Assembly (NCBI RefSeq): GCF_009363755.1
Contig: NZ_CP045417.1
Coordinates: 806,001-870,000, forward strand
Length of the DNA: 64,000 bases
From: Halomonas sp. THAF5a
GTDB taxonomy: Bacteria; Pseudomonadota; Gammaproteobacteria; Pseudomonadales; Halomonadaceae
Direction: 5' to 3'
The translations under genes were made by a program, and so were the position numbers. Under the pieces are notes generated by a model. That model was not told the DNA's origin and searched no databases. It worked only from the letters and a program-made list of their open reading frames with translations. Of this stretch, positions 24,401 to 32,791 are shown in pieces (within the stretch, counting starts at the first letter, position 1; each line of letters starts with the position of its first letter).

Positions 24401-25764
24401 GCGGCTTCCTCCTGCGGGGAGCGGTCCTGGGCGTGGGGCGTGGCGGGATTCGGTGCTTCGGCCTTCGTGGCGTCGAGCAGGGCCCTGGCATCGGCCGGGC
24501 CGAACAGCAGCGCCTGACGGCAGGCGTCGAGATGGCGGCCGGACAGCGCCTCGGCGAAGTACCAGGGGCCGGCGGCGGTATCGCCGTAGAGCACGGCGCC
24601 CTCGAGGCGGCCGTCGCGCAGCAGCAGCCGGCGATAGTCGCCGTGTTCGGGGTCGTGGTAGGTCAGCACCTCGTGGTCGACGTCGGGCTCGATGGGGCCG
24701 AAGGCGTACAGCGAGATGCCGCTGACCTTGAGCTTGGTCGCGGTGGGCGCTTCCACGTAGCCCTCGACGTCCTCGCCGGCCAGCCGGGCGGCCAGCACCT
24801 CGACCTGGCGCCAGATCGGCTCGACCAGGCCATAGGTGCGGCCCTCGAACTCGCAGCATTCGCCCAGGGCGTGGATGGCCGGGTCGCTGCTGGTCAGGCG
24901 GTCGTCGACGCCGATGCCGCGGTGGACCTCGAGGCCGGCCCGGCGACCCAGTTCGACGCTGGGCGCGATGCCGATGGCCAGCACCACGCAGTCCGCGGGC
25001 AGCCGGCGGCCGTCGGCCAGGCGCACGGCGCAGACGCGGCCCCGGCCGTCGTCCTCCAGGCGTTCCAGGTCGGCGCCGGTGACGATCTCGAGCCCGCGGC
25101 CCTCGAGCTCGGCCTGGAGCAGGCCGGCGGCGGTGGCGTCGAGCTGGCGGTTCATCAGCCGCGAGGCACGCTGGAGCACGCTCACCGACATACCGGCACG
25201 CGCTCTTTTGCGTAGCCCCTCGGCGGCCTCCAGGCCCAGCAGGCCGCCGCCGATCACCACCGCGCGGCCGCCGCGCTCGGCGGCGCGGGTCAGGGCGGCG
25301 GCGTCGTCCAGATCGCGGAAGGCGTGCACGCCGTCGAGTTCGAGGCCGTCGACCGGCGGCAGGGCGGGGGTGGAGCCGGTGGCCAGCACTAGGCGATCGT
25401 AGGCGATCTCGCGGCCGCCGACGGTGGTCAGGCGGCGGGCGGCGCGATCGATGCGCTCGACCCGTTCGCCGAGCACCAGCTCGACGCCGCGCTCGGCGTA
25501 CCAGTCGGCGTCGCGCAGGGTCAGCGCCTCGCGTTCCATCTCGCCGGCCAGCAGCGGCGACAGCAGGATGCGGTTGTAGGCGGGGCAGGCCTCCGCGCCG
25601 ATCAGGGTGATGCGGCGCGGCGCGCCCTCGCGCTGGACCAGCGCCTCGACCAGTCGCTGGCCGGCCATGCCGTTGCCGACGATCACCAGGTGATCGACGG
25701 GCGCCGCGGGCGATGGCATGGGGCCATCGGGCAAGGCGACGGTTGTCGGGTCATCGGGACTCAT
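24397..25764 (-). CDS. FAD-dependent oxidoreductase of the nitrite reductase operon
   Basis: 455 residues resembling the flavoprotein half of NirB: FAD motif VIVGNGMAGQRLVEAL, ATGSTPALPP, NAD motif VVIGGGLLGLEAAEGL and a C-terminal substrate-binding tail. It lacks siroheme and iron-sulfur motifs. In some proteobacteria an extra flavoprotein of this kind passes electrons from NAD(P)H to the nitrate reductase or NirB; that role is inferred here. GGAGGGAATCC precedes the ATG. It is the first gene after the NasT-type RNA leader and is coupled to nirB by an ATGA overlap. Confidence 0.87.
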   Translation of the reverse strand: MSPDDPTTVALPDGPMPSPAAPVDHLVIVGNGMAGQRLVEALVQREGAPRRITLIGAEACPAYNRILLSPLLAGEMEREALTLRDADWYAERGVELVLGERVERIDRAARRLTTVGGREIAYDRLVLATGSTPALPPVDGLELDGVHAFRDLDDAAALTRAAERGGRAVVIGGGLLGLEAAEGLRKRARAGMSVSVLQRASRLMNRQLDATAAGLLQAELEGRGLEIVTGADLERLEDDGRGRVCAVRLADGRRLPADCVVLAIGIAPSVELGRRAGLEVHRGIGVDDRLTSSDPAIHALGECCEFEGRTYGLVEPIWRQVEVLAARLAGEDVEGYVEAPTATKLKVSGISLYAFGPIEPDVDHEVLTYHDPEHGDYRRLLLRDGRLEGAVLYGDTAAGPWYFAEALSGRHLDACRQALLFGPADARALLDATKAEAPNPATPHAQDRSPQEEAA

Positions 25765-25787
25765 CTCGGATTCCCTCCATAAACGCA

Positions 25788-25869
25788 GAAGACGCCTCGA
25801 CGCTCCCCGGCATTGGGGAGCGTGGAGACGTCTTCGTCTGGACTTCGAGGTGCGATCGCCGTTGACCGC
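25788..25869 (-). ncRNA. ANTAR-type two-hairpin leader RNA of the nir operon
   Basis: Reading the minus strand, hairpin P1 (25869-25852) is GCGGTC-AACGGC-GATCGC. Hairpin P2 (core 25822-25801) is CGCTCCCC-AATGCC-GGGGAGCG, extended by CGTCTTC/GAAGACG to span 25835-25788. Both have six-base loops with A at position 1 and G at position 4, the known ANTAR recognition signature. nasT, encoding an ANTAR protein, is 1.2 kb upstream. P2 ends 24 bases before the start codon, so it may act as terminator or block the ribosome site unless NasT binds. Confidence 0.82.
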
Positions 25870-25903
25870 CGAAGGGCCGGGCCCTCCGTTCTCGCCTGTT
25901 CCT

Positions 25904-25919
25904 ATCAAGGTTCGGGCCA
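25904..25919 (-). promoter_or_regulatory. Sigma-54-like promoter of the nir operon
   Basis: The minus strand reads TGGCCCG-AACC-TTGAT, close to TGGCACG-N4-TTGCW, but -12 has GA instead of GC. It lies about 35 bases before hairpin P1, giving a leader of about 125 bases. Nitrogen control by NtrC would be expected. Confidence 0.5.
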
Positions 25920-26005
25920 GGACAGGGTGAAAGTCAGAAAACTCAGAAAGTTAAATAATCATCGCCGGGCGATGACCGCCGCCGGGGCGGCCCCTGACGG
26001 CGCCG

Positions 26006-27037
26006 TCATGCACGCTCCTGGTGCGTCGCGGCATCGAAATGCACGGGGCTGTAGCAGGCCTCGACCACGCCGCGCCGGAGGGGGACGTCGAGCTGGCGGG
26101 CCAGGTGGTCCACGACCCTTGCCATCTCGCCGACCTCCGGGCGCAGCCCGGTGAGTCGCTGTGCCACCGGCGGCTCGCCCAGCGGCAGCGTCGACAGATG
26201 CTCCAGGGCGCGATCCAGATAGGGCGGCAGGGCCAGCCAGCCCCGGGCCTGGCGGCGGTGCTCGGGCGCCTCGGCCAGCCAGTCGGCGGCGGCGACCAGG
26301 GCGCGGATCATGGCCGCGAGGGTGGCGGGGTGGCGCCCGGCCCAGTCGCGGGTCACGCCGAGCATCTTCTCGGGATGGTCGGGCCACAGCTGGGCGCCGG
26401 TGGCGACGACATGCCCGCCGCCGCGCTGGGCGGCCTGGCTGCCCCAGGGCTCGCCGACGCAGAAGCCGTCGATGCGCCCCTGCTCGAGGGCCTCGACCAT
26501 GCGCGACGGCGGCAGGGCGACCAGCTCGACGTCGCGATCGGGGTCGAGGCCGCCCAGGGTCAGCCAGTCGCGCAGCTGGTAGTGGTGGCCGGAAAAGGGA
26601 TGGACCATGGCCAGCCGCGGACGTGGCGCGCCGCGCCGGCGCAGCCGCTCGGCGAAGTCGCGGGCGTTGACGGCTGGGTCCCGGCCGCCGGGCGAGCCGT
26701 CGAGGGGCGTCGCCATGCCTTCCGCCCAGTAGGACGACAGCACCAGGGTATTGCCGTTGCGGCCGAGCACCAGCGGCGCCAGGACGTCGCAGGGCGGCCC
26801 GGAGGCGCCGAGGCTCATGGCCAGCGGCAGCGGGGCCAGCAGCTGGGCGCCGTCGAGCATGCCGGCGGCCAGCTTGTCGCGCAGGGTCGACCAGGCGCTC
26901 TCCCGCGACAGCGTGACGTCGAGCCCTGAGGCGGCGAAGAAGCCGCCTTCCCGAGCGACGATCGGCAGGGCGGCGTCCAGCAGCGGGACGATGCCCAGGG
27001 TCAGTCGGGGACGCTCGGGGGCATGGGGCATGCTCAT
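26006..27037 (-). CDS. nasS: NasS-type nitrate-binding sensor protein
   Basis: 343 residues of the NrtA/CmpA periplasmic-binding fold (LTLGIVPLLDAALPIVAREGGFF, GMLDGAQLLAPLPLAM, IDGFCVGEPWG) but with no signal peptide, so cytoplasmic. That is the hallmark of NasS, which holds NasT inactive until nitrate or nitrite binds. It overlaps nasT by four bases (ATGA). The start at 27037 is fixed by this coupling. No ABC permease or ATPase gene is nearby, supporting a sensing rather than transport role. Confidence 0.9.
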   Translation of the reverse strand: MSMPHAPERPRLTLGIVPLLDAALPIVAREGGFFAASGLDVTLSRESAWSTLRDKLAAGMLDGAQLLAPLPLAMSLGASGPPCDVLAPLVLGRNGNTLVLSSYWAEGMATPLDGSPGGRDPAVNARDFAERLRRRGAPRPRLAMVHPFSGHHYQLRDWLTLGGLDPDRDVELVALPPSRMVEALEQGRIDGFCVGEPWGSQAAQRGGGHVVATGAQLWPDHPEKMLGVTRDWAGRHPATLAAMIRALVAAADWLAEAPEHRRQARGWLALPPYLDRALEHLSTLPLGEPPVAQRLTGLRPEVGEMARVVDHLARQLDVPLRRGVVEACYSPVHFDAATHQERA

Positions 27038-27627
27038 AGGCCTTTCTCCAGTCCTTCGAGGATATCGATCACGTTGCCGGCCACCTCGCCGATGCGCTGG
27101 CCGCGGTCCATGGCCAGCTTGCGCAGCGTCTGGTAGGCCTGGGGCTCGTCGCAGTCCTGGTGCTTCATCAGCATGCCCTTGGCCTTCTCGATGCGCTTGC
27201 GGTCGGCGAGCTGGGTGCGGGTGCGGTCGAGCTCCTGGCGCATCGACTGGAAGGCGTCGAAGCGGGCCACGGCGACCTCGAGGATCGCCCGGACCCGGGT
27301 CGGCACCAGGCCGTCGACCACGTAGGCGCTGACGCCGGCCTTGAGGGCGGCCTGCATGGAGTCAGGGTCGTGCTGGTCGGCGAAGAACACCACCGGCCGC
27401 GGGTTCTCCCGGTTCAGCTGCGACATGCTGTCGAGGGTGTCGCGGTCGGGGGATTCCATGTCGATGATGACCACGTCGGGCGCGTGTCGCTCGACCATGT
27501 CGTTGAGGCTGGCCGGGCTCTGCAGGTGGCAGATCACTTCGTGCCCCTCCTGGCCGAGGGCCTCCTCGACCATGGCGGCGCGCACGCTCTCGTCGTCGAC
27601 CAGCAGGATTCGCAAGGGCTGGGGCAT
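27034..27627 (-). CDS. nasT: NasT-type ANTAR response regulator
   Basis: 197 residues. An N-terminal receiver-like domain (ILLVDDESVRAAMVEEAL, IIDMESPDRDTLD) is followed by a helical linker and the C-terminal ANTAR RNA-binding domain (RKRIEKAKGMLMKHQDCDEPQAYQTLRKLAMDRGQRIGEVA). ANTAR proteins bind paired hairpins with A1/G4 loops and block transcription termination. Targets visible here are the leaders at 25788-25869 and probably 34187-34225. First gene of the nasTS pair, divergent from the nitrate reductase gene. Confidence 0.95.
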   Translation of the reverse strand: MPQPLRILLVDDESVRAAMVEEALGQEGHEVICHLQSPASLNDMVERHAPDVVIIDMESPDRDTLDSMSQLNRENPRPVVFFADQHDPDSMQAALKAGVSAYVVDGLVPTRVRAILEVAVARFDAFQSMRQELDRTRTQLADRKRIEKAKGMLMKHQDCDEPQAYQTLRKLAMDRGQRIGEVAGNVIDILEGLEKGL

Positions 27628-27840
27628 GGCATAGGGCTCGTGATGGGGAAACGGTCAGGCCCTGTTCATGCAAGAGCCATTCCAGCCGCATCGGCGCCGA
27701 GCGTCGGTGGTGCATCGGTCGCCGGCGCCGTCCTTTTGCACCACGAAGGAGCGGAGCGGGGCAAAAAATGCCGCCGGCTGGTGCGGGCAAGATCGCCGAG
27801 ACGGCCGCGATGGCTTGAGTGCCGACGCTTTCCTTCCGCC

Positions 27841-27856
27841 TGGCATGCCGTTTGCT
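27841..27856 (+). promoter_or_regulatory. Sigma-54 promoter of the nitrate reductase operon
   Basis: TGGCATGCCGTTTGCT has the invariant GG (27842-27843) and GC (27854-27855) ten bases apart and matches TGGCAYG-N4-TTGCT. It lies 125 bases before the start codon. Confidence 0.75.
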
Positions 27857-27878
27857 TTTCTCATGGAAAGACATTCCC

Positions 27879-27950
27879 GAGTCGCCACGGCGGCGACTCA
27901 CGGCAACGACGCCCACCCCCGTGCCCACCCGGCATGGCGGTGGGCGTCGT
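27879..27950 (+). ncRNA. Structured leader of the nitrate reductase operon
   Basis: The first hairpin is GAGTCGCC-ACGGC-GGCGACTC (27879-27899). The second has arms ACGACGCCCACC (27906-27917) and GGTGGGCGTCGT (27939-27950). Position suggests NasT control as in the nir leader, but the first loop has five bases, or seven if its closing pair opens, so the ANTAR signature is not canonical. Confidence 0.5.
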
Positions 27951-27980
27951 CGTGTCGGGACCATGATCGAGGAGAGCAGC

Positions 27981-30779
27981 ATGCAACAGGCGCGCACCAC
28001 CTGCCCCTACTGCGGCGTCGGCTGCGGCGTCACGGCCGACATCGAGGACGGGCATATCACCGGCGTGGAGGGCGACGGCGACCACCCGGCCAACTACGGG
28101 CGGCTGTGCGTCAAGGGCTCGGCGCTGGCCGAGACCCTGGGCGATCACGGCCGCCTGACCCGGCCCCGGGTCGACGGCGTCGAGGTCGACTGGGACACCG
28201 CCCTCGAGGCGGTGGCCGGCCGCCTCCAGGCCACCCGCGAGCGCGCCGGCGATCACGCCGTGGCGGCCTACCTGTCCGGCCAGCTGCTGACCGAGGACTA
28301 TTACGTCGCCAACAAGCTGTTCAAGGGCTTTCTCGGCACGCCGCATCTGGATACCAACTCGCGGCTGTGCATGGCCTCGGCGGTGGCCGCCTACAAGCGC
28401 TCGCTGGGCGCCGACGCCGTGCCGTGCAGCTACGAGGACCTGGAGGAGGCCGAGCTGGTGGTGCTGGTGGGGTCCAACCTGGCCTGGAACCATCCGGTGC
28501 TCTATCAACGCCTGCGCACCGCCAAGAGTCGCAATCCGCTGATGCGGGTGGTGGTGATCGACCCGCGGGTCACCGACAGCTGCGAGATCGCCGACCTGTA
28601 CCTGGGGCTCAGGCCCGGCAGCGACGCCCGGCTGTTCACCGGCCTGCTGGCCTGGATGGCCGACAAGGGCCGGCTCGACGACGTCTATCTGGGCAAGCAT
28701 ACCGACGGGCTCGACGCGGCCCTGGCCGCGGCCCGCGAGGACGACGTGTCCATCGCGGCCATCGCCGCCGACTGCGACGTCGACGCCGAGCGGCTGGAGA
28801 CCTTCTTCTACTGGTTCGCCAGCCAGCTGCACGTGGTGACCCTCTACTCCCAGGGCATCAACCAGTCGTCCAGCGGCACCGACAAGTGCCAGGCGATCAT
28901 CAACTGCCACCTGGCCGGCGGCAAGATCGGCCTGCCCGGCGCCGGGCCGTTCTCGATCACCGGCCAGCCCAACGCCATGGGCGGCCGCGAGGTGGGCGGG
29001 CTGGCCAACCAGCTCGCCGCCCACATGGACTACGACTCCCCCGGCGCGCGCGACCGCGTGACGCGCTTCTGGGCCACCGACCACCTGACGCCGACCCTGC
29101 CCGAGGCGCCTGGGCACAAGGCGGTGGCGCTGTTCGAGGCCATCGAGCGCGGCGAGATCCAGGCGCTGTGGGTGATGGCCACCAATCCCGCGGTCAGCCT
29201 GCCCGACGCCAATCGGGTGCGGGCGGCGCTCGAGACGTGCCCGCTGGTGATCGTCTCCGAATGCATGGCCGACACCGACCTGCTGCCCTACGCCGATATC
29301 GTGCTGCCGGCCTCGTCGTGGTCGGAGAAGGACGGCACCGTGACCAACTCCGAGCGTCGGATCTCGCGCCAGCGCGGGATGCTGCCGCCGCCGGGCGAGG
29401 CGCGCCACGACTGGTGGATTGTCTGCGAGGCGGCGCGCCGGCTGGGTTTCGGCGAGGCCTTCGACTACGGCCATCCCGGCGAGATCTTCGCCGAGCACGC
29501 CCGGCTCTCCGGCTTCGAGAACGCCCCCGGGCAGCCGGGCCACGAGGCGCGGCCGTTCGACATCTCGGCGCTGGCGGGGCTCGACCGCGCCGGCTACGAC
29601 GCCCTGGCGCCGATCCAGTGGCCGGTGACCGCCGAGGCCCCCCGCGGCACCGCGCGGCTGTTCGAGGACGGTCGCTTCGCCACCGCGGACGGCCGGGCCC
29701 GGCTGCTGCCGGTGCGTCCGCGCGGCCCCGAACAGGCGCTCAGCGCCGCGCGTCCGCTGCGCCTCAACACCGGCCGGGTGCGCGACCAGTGGCACACCAT
29801 GACCCGCACCGCCCGGGCGCCGCGGCTGATGAATCACCGCGCCGAGCCCTTCATCGAGATCACCCCCGAGGACGCCGCCGCCTTCGGCGTCGGCGACCAG
29901 CAGCTGGCGCGGCTGACCGGCGCAGGCGGCGAGTACCGCGCCCGGGTGCGGCTGACTAAGGGCCAGCGCCGCGGCGAGGCCTTCGTGCCGATGCACTGGA
30001 CCGACCGCTTCACCGGCGCGGCGCGCACCGGCGGCCTGCTCGCCGCCCATCTCGACCCGATCTCCGGCCAGCCCGAAGCCAAGCACGGCGCGGTGAGCCT
30101 GGCGCCGCTGGCGGTGGGCTGGGAGGCGACCCTGCTGATCGCCCCGGGCGAAGCCGGCGACTTCGAGGGGCGCGACGACGGCGCCTACTGGGCGCGCATC
30201 CCGCTGGACCACTGCCAGCGCTGGCAGCTGGCCGGCGGCGAGCCGGACGATGCGCCGCGCGACTGGCTGGCCTGGGTGCGGCAGTGGCTGCCCACGGCGC
30301 CGAGCCTGTGGAGCGATGACCCGGCCGGCGGTCGGCTGCGCGCCGCGGGGCTCGAGAACGGCCGGCTGCGCTGGTGGCTGATGGTGGCGCCGCCCGCCGA
30401 GCTGCCGGGGCTTTCCTGGCTCGATGCGCGCTTCGCCGAGGCGACGCTCGAGGGCGACGTGCGTCGCCGGCTGCTGGCCGGCTGCGACGCCGGCGAGGCC
30501 GATGCCGGCCCGCTGGTGTGCAGCTGCCATCAGGTGGGCCAGACGACCATCGTCGAGGCCATCCGCGCCGGCGACGCCAGCGTCGAGGCGCTGGGCGCAC
30601 GGCTCGCCTGCGGCACCCAGTGCGGCAGCTGCATTCCCGAGCTCAAGTCGCTGGTCGAGGAGCATGCTCCGGACACCGTCGACGCCGGCGCCGATGCCCA
30701 GGCGCTCGATTCCACGACACAAGAGGAGAGTGGCCATGCGCGCTCCGAGCAAGCCAAGATCCCCGTTCGCGTCGCCTGA
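27981..30779 (+). CDS. nasA: Assimilatory nitrate reductase catalytic subunit
   Basis: 932-residue cytoplasmic molybdopterin oxidoreductase. An N-terminal [4Fe-4S] motif (CPYCGVGCGV ... CVKG) is followed by Mo-bis-MGD domains (NSRLCMASAVAAYKRSLG, SQGINQSSSGTDKCQAIINCHLAGGKIG) and a C-terminal molydopterin-binding domain (LNTGRVRDQWHTMTRT). A BFD-like [2Fe-2S] domain (CSCHQVGQ ... CGTQCGSC) ends it. It reduces nitrate to nitrite for assimilation. No Tat signal, as expected. GGAG lies upstream of the ATG at 27981; an in-frame ATG at 27963 is less likely. Confidence 0.95.
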   Translation: MQQARTTCPYCGVGCGVTADIEDGHITGVEGDGDHPANYGRLCVKGSALAETLGDHGRLTRPRVDGVEVDWDTALEAVAGRLQATRERAGDHAVAAYLSGQLLTEDYYVANKLFKGFLGTPHLDTNSRLCMASAVAAYKRSLGADAVPCSYEDLEEAELVVLVGSNLAWNHPVLYQRLRTAKSRNPLMRVVVIDPRVTDSCEIADLYLGLRPGSDARLFTGLLAWMADKGRLDDVYLGKHTDGLDAALAAAREDDVSIAAIAADCDVDAERLETFFYWFASQLHVVTLYSQGINQSSSGTDKCQAIINCHLAGGKIGLPGAGPFSITGQPNAMGGREVGGLANQLAAHMDYDSPGARDRVTRFWATDHLTPTLPEAPGHKAVALFEAIERGEIQALWVMATNPAVSLPDANRVRAALETCPLVIVSECMADTDLLPYADIVLPASSWSEKDGTVTNSERRISRQRGMLPPPGEARHDWWIVCEAARRLGFGEAFDYGHPGEIFAEHARLSGFENAPGQPGHEARPFDISALAGLDRAGYDALAPIQWPVTAEAPRGTARLFEDGRFATADGRARLLPVRPRGPEQALSAARPLRLNTGRVRDQWHTMTRTARAPRLMNHRAEPFIEITPEDAAAFGVGDQQLARLTGAGGEYRARVRLTKGQRRGEAFVPMHWTDRFTGAARTGGLLAAHLDPISGQPEAKHGAVSLAPLAVGWEATLLIAPGEAGDFEGRDDGAYWARIPLDHCQRWQLAGGEPDDAPRDWLAWVRQWLPTAPSLWSDDPAGGRLRAAGLENGRLRWWLMVAPPAELPGLSWLDARFAEATLEGDVRRRLLAGCDAGEADAGPLVCSCHQVGQTTIVEAIRAGDASVEALGARLACGTQCGSCIPELKSLVEEHAPDTVDAGADAQALDSTTQEESGHARSEQAKIPVRVA

Positions 30780-31680
30780 TGCCCTGCGCCGCGGTTTCTC
30801 TGCCCTGGCCCGGCTGGGCTCGGCCAGGCTGGGCCTGTCGCCGCGTGGGAGGGCCGGTCGCGTCGGCGAAGCGGACGATGACGCCGCGCGGGTCTCGCGG
30901 CGCGGCGAGTGTCGCCCCGGGCGGGTCCATCTGGTCGGCGCCGGCAGCGGCGACGTCGAGCTGCTGACGCTGAAGGCCGCGCGGCTGCTGGCCCAGGCCG
31001 ATGCCGTGGTCTATGACCGGCTGGTCGGCGAGGAGGTGCTGGCGCTGATCCCCGCCGGCCGCGAGCGCTACTACGTCGGCAAGGCCAGCGGCCACCACAG
31101 CGTGCCCCAGGACGAGATCGGCGCGCTGCTGGTGACGCTGGCGAGGCAGGGCAAGTCGGTGGTGCGTCTCAAGGGCGGCGACCCCGGCGTGTTCGGCCGC
31201 ATGGGCGAGGAGCTCGCGGCCCTGGCCGAGGCCGACGTCCCGGCGGAGATCGTGCCCGGCATCACCGCCGCCTCGGCGGCCTGCGCCTCGATGGGCATTC
31301 CGCTCACCGACCGCGCCCACGCCCAGCAGCTGCGCTTCGTCACTGCGCAGCTGTGCCGCGAGGGCGGCGCGCCGGATTGGCAGGCGCTGGCCCGCCGCGA
31401 CGAGACCCTGGTGTTCTACATGGGGCTGGCCAAGGTCGAGGCGATCTGTGCCGGGCTTCGTGGCGCCGGTCTGCCCGACGACTGGCCGATCATGCTGGTG
31501 GCCAACGCCAGCCTGCCCGAGCAGGCCGCCTTGACCGGCACCCTGGCGGACATGCCGGCGCGCCTCGCCGAGACGCCGCTGCCGTCGCCCTGCCTGATCG
31601 TGGTGGGCAGCGTGGTGCGCATGGTCGAGGCCCACCCGGCGGCCATGGCGCGGTCTGAGGCCGGCCCATCCCGGGCGTGA
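30736..31680 (+). CDS. cobA: Uroporphyrinogen-III C-methyltransferase
   Basis: 314 residues. The SUMT/CobA core begins at VHLVGAGSGDVELLTLKAARLL and includes VYDRLVG, VRLKGGDPGVFGRMGEE and PGITAASAACASMGIPLTDR. It methylates uroporphyrinogen III twice to precorrin-2, the siroheme precursor that NirB needs. There is no CysG N-terminal domain for oxidation and iron insertion. The start at 30736 has GAGGAG upstream and overlaps the nitrate reductase end by 44 bases; it yields a basic extension of about 58 residues before the domain, which is atypical. A later start is possible. Confidence 0.92.
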   Translation: MRAPSKPRSPFASPDALRRGFSALARLGSARLGLSPRGRAGRVGEADDDAARVSRRGECRPGRVHLVGAGSGDVELLTLKAARLLAQADAVVYDRLVGEEVLALIPAGRERYYVGKASGHHSVPQDEIGALLVTLARQGKSVVRLKGGDPGVFGRMGEELAALAEADVPAEIVPGITAASAACASMGIPLTDRAHAQQLRFVTAQLCREGGAPDWQALARRDETLVFYMGLAKVEAICAGLRGAGLPDDWPIMLVANASLPEQAALTGTLADMPARLAETPLPSPCLIVVGSVVRMVEAHPAAMARSEAGPSRA

Positions 31681-31699
31681 CGTTGGCGGCCTTGCCCGG

Positions 31700-32560
31700 T
31701 CAGTCGTTATCGTTGAGGGTGGCGTCCAGAGTCAGCAGCGCCGCCTGCCAGGAGGCGGCATCGGCGGCGGCATCGTAGGCCAGGGGCAGGTCGTGCTGGG
31801 CGGCGAAGGCATCGGCCTCGGGGTTCGTGAAGCCGTGACTGGCCCCCGGATAGTTCGTCACCATGACGTCGGCGCCCTGGGCCTTGAGCGCCCCGGCCAT
31901 CGCCACCAGGTCGTCGCGCGCCACGAAGCCGTCCTCGGCGCCATTATGGATGCGCACGCTGCCCTCGAAGGCCTGGGGCATGTTCACGGCCACCGTCGGC
32001 ACCCCGTGAAAGCTGATCGCGGCCTCGAGCGGCATGCCGGAGAGCGCCATGTTCATCACCACGCTGCCGCCGAAACAGTAGCCGATCGCCGCCATGCCGC
32101 CATCGGCCACCGCCGGATGCTCCCCCAGCCTGGCCATCGCGGCCTCGAGCCTGGCGCGTGCCGCCGGCCAGTCCTGCATCACTCGGCTGGAGAACTCCTT
32201 GGCCTCGGCGGGGTGTCCCGCCAGCTTGCCATCGCCGTACATGTCAACGGCCAGGGCCACGAAGCCGAGTGCTGCGAGCTGATCGGCCCGCGCCCGGGCA
32301 TAGCCGTCCAGTCCCCACCATTCGTGCACCACCAGGACCGCCGGCTGTGGCTGGTCGATGCTGGCATTGCGTGCCAGGTAGCCCTGATAGGTGGTGCCGC
32401 CGGTGGCATACTCGAAGACCTCTCCGACCACGCGGGGCCCGGACTGCAGGGCGACCTGCTCCGCCTTGGGCGAGGAGGCGGGCTCGTTCTGGGCCTGAAC
32501 GCCGATTGCGCCCGTGAACAGGCATGTGCCCAGGCATGCCAGGGTGAATAGGTGTCGCAT
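31700..32560 (-). CDS. Secreted dienelactone hydrolase family protein
   Basis: 286 residues with a signal peptide (LFTLACLGTCLFTGAIGVQAQ). The alpha/beta hydrolase core carries the DLH-type nucleophile motif GYCFGG (Cys rather than Ser), VVHEWWGL with the family Glu, and His in ASHGFTNP. The Cys-Asp-His set is complete. It is probably periplasmic; the substrate is unknown. GGAG lies 7 bases before the ATG. It sits between cobA and the nitrate transporter gene without an evident metabolic link. Confidence 0.88.
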   Translation of the reverse strand: MRHLFTLACLGTCLFTGAIGVQAQNEPASSPKAEQVALQSGPRVVGEVFEYATGGTTYQGYLARNASIDQPQPAVLVVHEWWGLDGYARARADQLAALGFVALAVDMYGDGKLAGHPAEAKEFSSRVMQDWPAARARLEAAMARLGEHPAVADGGMAAIGYCFGGSVVMNMALSGMPLEAAISFHGVPTVAVNMPQAFEGSVRIHNGAEDGFVARDDLVAMAGALKAQGADVMVTNYPGASHGFTNPEADAFAAQHDLPLAYDAAADAASWQAALLTLDATLNDND

Positions 32561-32720
32561 CAGGGGGTCTCCTTGCCTGTGATCGGGGTCGTCCTCGACA
32601 TCCGTCGCCTTCGCTCATACCTGCGTTCTTACCATAGCCAGCCCGGAGGTCGAGCGTCACGCGTTTTGTCGCCAAGAGGTGTCGGTGGTTTCCCGGGCGG
32701 CGCGCGCCCGCCAGCGCAAA

Positions 32721-32750
32721 CGCCATCGCCGCGGTGAGGCGGCGATGGCG
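32721..32750 (-). terminator. Terminator-like hairpin after the nitrate transporter gene
   Basis: Perfect 12-bp arms CGCCATCGCCGC and GCGGCGATGGCG around GGTGAG; the minus strand then reads GTTTGC. It lies 41 bases after the transporter stop. Confidence 0.75.
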
Positions 32751-32791
32751 TGGCGAGGGAAGTGGGGCGTCCCTGCCCCCGGAGCGCTGGC

